Assembly (NCBI GenBank): GCA_001566295.1
Contig: KQ964247.1
Coordinates: 992,001 to 1,056,000, forward strand
Origin: Microdochium bolleyi
Lineage: Eukaryota; Ascomycota; Sordariomycetes; Xylariales; Microdochiaceae
DNA: 64,000 nucleotides
Reading direction: 5' to 3'
The stretch's first letter is position 1. Each line of letters begins with the position of its first letter. Below the pieces are notes generated by a model. That model worked only from the letters and a program-made list of their open reading frames with translations. It did no database searches and had not been told where the DNA came from. Both the position numbers and the translations under genes were made by a program. Of this stretch, positions 61,178 to 64,000 are shown piece after piece.

Positions 61178-62095
61178 ATGTCGAAGCCCTGGGTCTTCAT
61201 CAGCCCCTCGAGCCGTGGCATCGGGCTCGCCGTCACGCGGCACCTGCTGCGCAACACGACGCTGCCCATCCTCGCCACGACACGCAGTCACGACACAAGC
61301 GCGGCCAAGGAGTCGCTCCTGGACTCCCTCAAACATCATCACCACCAACAGCAACAGGGCCAGCACCATGACGGAGCACACCAGGACGCCTCCTCGCGGC
61401 TGCACGTCCTGCAGCTCGACGTGACCGACGAGGCAAGCATCCAGGCCGCCTCGGAACGCGCCGCGGCCCTCTTCCCGCCCAAGACGCACCACCTTCACGT
61501 CGGCCTCGCGCTGCCGGGCATCCTTCACCCGGAGAAGAGCACGCGGCAGGTCGACTACGCCGCCGCCGTCGACACCTTCAAGGTCAACACCCTCGGCCCG
61601 CTCATGCTGCTCAAGTGGTTCGGAGACTTCCTCCCGCGTAAGGCGACCGACATGTCCGCCGCCGCCGCTGCTGTCGGCGACACCTCGCCGGTGAGAGACG
61701 AAGAAAGAGCAGAAGAAGATGGGCTGCCGCTGCCACTCCAGCTCCCCCCGCACGCCACGTTCCTCCTCATGTCCGCGCGCGTGGGCAGCACGAGCGACAA
61801 CCGGCTCGGCGGGTGGTACACGTACCGCGCGTCCAAGGCCGGCGTCAACAGCATAGCGCGGACATACGACAACCACCTGCGCGCGCGCAGCGGCGCCAAG
61901 GCCATGGCTGTCGCGTACCACCCGGGCACCGTGCGGACCGAGTTCAGCCGCGAGTTCTGGGCCAACGTCCGGGAGGAGAAGCTCTTCAGCCCGGAGTTCG
62001 CGGCGGCGAAGCTCGTCGAGGTGCTCTGCGGGCGGCACGTCGATCGGGACAGGGGCCGGTGCTGGGACTGGAAGGGCGAGGAGGTCGTGCCGTGA
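61178..62095 (+). CDS. Short-chain dehydrogenase/reductase
   Basis: A single exon of 305 residues. The Rossmann start is WVFISPSSRGIGLAV (5-19), where SPSSRGIG stands for the usual TGxxxGIG. An LDVTD motif (adenine-pocket Asp) and FKVNTLGP (the NAG-region equivalent with Asn) follow. Catalytic residues are Tyr216 and Lys220 in YRASK, with Ser204 or Ser199 in SARVGS as the serine. A PGTVRTEF stretch after the active site is typical of classical SDRs. Two low-complexity insertions are present: a His/Gln-rich segment at about 52-68 and an Ala- and Glu-rich segment at about 150-190. The enzyme should be a cytosolic NAD(P)-dependent oxidoreductase of unknown substrate. It is convergent with chs5. 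Confidence 0.85.
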   Translation: MSKPWVFISPSSRGIGLAVTRHLLRNTTLPILATTRSHDTSAAKESLLDSLKHHHHQQQQGQHHDGAHQDASSRLHVLQLDVTDEASIQAASERAAALFPPKTHHLHVGLALPGILHPEKSTRQVDYAAAVDTFKVNTLGPLMLLKWFGDFLPRKATDMSAAAAAVGDTSPVRDEERAEEDGLPLPLQLPPHATFLLMSARVGSTSDNRLGGWYTYRASKAGVNSIARTYDNHLRARSGAKAMAVAYHPGTVRTEFSREFWANVREEKLFSPEFAAAKLVEVLCGRHVDRDRGRCWDWKGEEVVP

Positions 62096-62904
62096 TGGAG
62101 GAAGGAGGACGAGGCTGGTGGCTTTGCGGAGAGGAGGGAAGGGAAGGGAGGTCTGGTGAGACGAATGGACACGAGGGCTGTGCGATTTTGTCGTGTCTCA
62201 AACCTACAGTCTCTACTATTCCCCCTGCACATTAGAGTAGTCCGACATTGAGGACCCAGCACACGCAAGAGTTGACGAGGACCAGTGCGATATGCAGCTG
62301 CTTCTTAGTATGGACCGCGAGTTTGCAACATCGTATCAACGGGCACCACCGAGGTGGAATCTCCCTCCAAGCCTGAGCGAGGACAGCGGCTCGTATAGAA
62401 CAGGGGTTGACGAGTGAGACGAACAGGCGAGGCCGTTCCGATCACAGCTGAGACACTCCAGCCGCGCGACATGTGAATCTATCCAGATCCATCTCGGCCG
62501 CATTGTCTCCCAGTTCCGAAGCGCGGTACCCGTCTCGGGTCCACCTGGCACTAACCTAGCAAGCCTGCGGTCGTTTTACTCTCTGCAAGGGAAAGATAGT
62601 CCTCGTACCGAAGACCAAAATCTACGTTCGTGTCTTTGGGTGCATGGGAAGGGATCATCGGGTCATGAAGCACTTGTAGACATCCTCAGAAACAAAGCGC
62701 CAGTGCTACGACTAGTCACATCACTGAATAAACAGACACTGTGTAGTAACACTGATGCATTGATTACAGCCGCTCCCAAGGTGATCGCAGCTCTGATGCA
62801 CCGCATCGTCATGGGAGGTTTGTCGTCTTCGGCCTACCAGACGCCTTGTTCCAAGACGCCTCGCGCCTGCGTTCTCATTACTGCTCAACGGACCCCTCTT
62901 CCAC
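62096..62904. other. Convergent 3' flanks, dehydrogenase / chs5
   Basis: 809 bases between two facing stop codons. No coding or structural signal was recognised; it presumably contains both 3' untranslated regions. Confidence 0.5.
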
Positions 62905-64000
62905 TCACAGCGCCACGTCCTGGAACGAAGCACCATCGCCCGGCGACGGCGCAGGGTTCTTCTCGTCCTCGTCCTCCAGGCCTGCCGTCACATTCGTGCT
63001 GCTCCCGTTCTGCGACGACGATCTGTCGCCTGTAGCCGGTCTCAGGGCGACCTTCTGCGCGTCCTTGTCCTCAAGGCGCACCTTCTGCTCCGCATCTGCG
63101 GCTCTCGTCTTCTCTGGCTCGTCTTCGGACACATCCTCTTTGTCATCCTCGTCGTTGTCACCTGCCGTCTGATCTTGTGTGGGAGCTGCGGCGCTGCTGC
63201 TGGCTTCCTCGTCCTCCGCCTTGCCTGCGGGCTCCGCAGGCAGCTCCTTGTCCTTGTTGACTGTTGCCGGTGCGGTATTTGTCGGTGTGGAGCTTGCGGG
63301 CGCCTGCGACTGAGGCGCGGGACTGCTTCTGGCCTCGTCGCCATCGCCTGGACCTGGCCGTACCGCGTCGAGGTAGAACTTGGTGACGCCCAGAATCCTG
63401 CCGCTCCGCTCGCAGGCCTCAACCCATTCCGGCCGCACGACGGGGATGTTCATCTCGACGGCCTTCTCCCAGGGCACGCCCCGGCCCTCGGTCGTCACGA
63501 AGTGCGTCGTGTCGATGCGCACGCTGTCGGCAATCTTGGCGCCGATGCGCTCCACGGCGGCCGTCAGGTTCTCGCGCGTGGCCGCGGGCAGGATACCAGT
63601 CGTGATGGTGACGCCGCTGAGGTCCGTCATCTTGTGCGTCCGGACGGTGACCTGCTTCGAGGCGAAAGTTCCGGCTGTCGTGCGCAGGACGAGGTGGAAC
63701 GTGTACTCTGTGTCGACGGCGAGGCCGCTGATCTTCGTGCTGTGCATCTGCAGAGGCCGCGGGATGTTACCGGCCTTCTGACCATTGCGGAAGAGCGAGA
63801 GCGAGATCAGGTTGGCCGTGGCGAGCTCCATGGGATCCCACTCGAGGACGACCGAGGTCTGGGTGGCATTGCGACAGCGCAGGACGGGCGTCACAGGCTC
63901 GGCGGCGCCGAACGCGCTGAAGATGCGGTCTTGCAGAGTAGAGAACTGCTTCTCGGCGGCCGACTCGGCGGCGTTATTGCGCGCGACTGTGATGTCGACA
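62905..64000 (-). CDS. Chs5 exomer subunit, 5' part outside the window
   Basis: The minus-strand frame runs open to the window edge, giving the C-terminal 364 residues. The visible part begins in the region linking the N-terminal dimerisation domain (VDITVARNNAAES). It continues with a fibronectin type III domain (about 45-125, with LRCRNATQTSVVLEWDPMEL), then a BRCT domain (about 128-215, ending WVEACERSGRI). A long disordered tail rich in Ala, Glu, Asp and Ser follows. FN3 plus BRCT in this order is diagnostic of Chs5. Chs5 scaffolds the exomer coat at the trans-Golgi and is needed to bring chitin synthase Chs3 to the cell surface in yeast; in filamentous fungi its cargo is less clear. No start codon is visible. 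Confidence 0.9.
   Translation of the reverse strand, partial: VDITVARNNAAESAAEKQFSTLQDRIFSAFGAAEPVTPVLRCRNATQTSVVLEWDPMELATANLISLSLFRNGQKAGNIPRPLQMHSTKISGLAVDTEYTFHLVLRTTAGTFASKQVTVRTHKMTDLSGVTITTGILPAATRENLTAAVERIGAKIADSVRIDTTHFVTTEGRGVPWEKAVEMNIPVVRPEWVEACERSGRILGVTKFYLDAVRPGPGDGDEARSSPAPQSQAPASSTPTNTAPATVNKDKELPAEPAGKAEDEEASSSAAAPTQDQTAGDNDEDDKEDVSEDEPEKTRAADAEQKVRLEDKDAQKVALRPATGDRSSSQNGSSTNVTAGLEDEDEKNPAPSPGDGASFQDVAL

Noticed and set aside
1..64000. CRISPR arrays, insertion sequences, rRNA, telomeric repeats or a secondary-metabolite cluster
   Set aside because: No regularly spaced repeats, transposase motifs, rRNA-like blocks, TTAGGG arrays or synthase genes were seen. The gene content is that of a normal fungal chromosome arm.

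Overview
The window looks like nuclear DNA of a filamentous ascomycete (Pezizomycotina, probably Sordariomycetes). Genes are monocistronic on both strands. Most introns are 48-160 nt, with GTAAGT/GTATGT/GTGAGT donors and clean acceptors. Codon third positions are GC-rich, and all recognisable products belong to fungal families. No bacterial operon structure, rRNA, convincing tRNA, CRISPR array or intact transposon was seen. I assembled thirteen protein-coding genes, twelve complete and one cut by the right edge, by checking splice sites and reading phase by hand.

Layout. 1-5100 has no supported gene. 5100-6137 is a pyrimidine-rich leader feeding a Medusa-type (MedA/Acr1/Ren1) developmental regulator (6138-9393). 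After a 2.3 kb gap come a divergent CAX-type cation/H+ exchanger (11695-13281) and an unrecognised 743-residue protein (13819-16103). A 3.4 kb gap with a cluster of bZIP-type sites leads to a secreted protein with SISLPPIP repeats (19524-20811). Then follow a SAM methyltransferase-fold protein (21552-22742), a convergent secreted pectin methylesterase (22982-24446, minus), YAE1 (25691-26536), a convergent CENP-O/Mcm21 kinetochore protein (26608-27619, minus) and an acetyl-CoA transporter (28496-30331).

The centre is very gene-poor. Between 30332 and 49512 the only gene I can support is a C2H2 zinc-finger regulator resembling FlbC (38571-39905, minus), with 8.2 kb on its 3' side and 9.6 kb on its 5' side. 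The right end is denser: the Sen1 RNA/DNA helicase (49513-55864), an unrecognised 973-residue basic/coiled-coil protein (56347-59268, minus), a short-chain dehydrogenase (61178-62095) and the Chs5 exomer subunit (62905 to beyond 64000, minus).

Functionally this is an ordinary mix of housekeeping genes (Sen1, Yae1, CENP-O, Chs5, acetyl-CoA transporter) with two likely conidiation regulators and one plant-cell-wall enzyme. It is not a biosynthetic cluster. The items most worth a second look are the cation exchanger that lacks the usual GNxxE motifs, Yae1 ending in a CIA-type Met-Asp-Trp signal, possible intron-retention isoforms of both regulators, the unexplained central deserts, and three orphan proteins.
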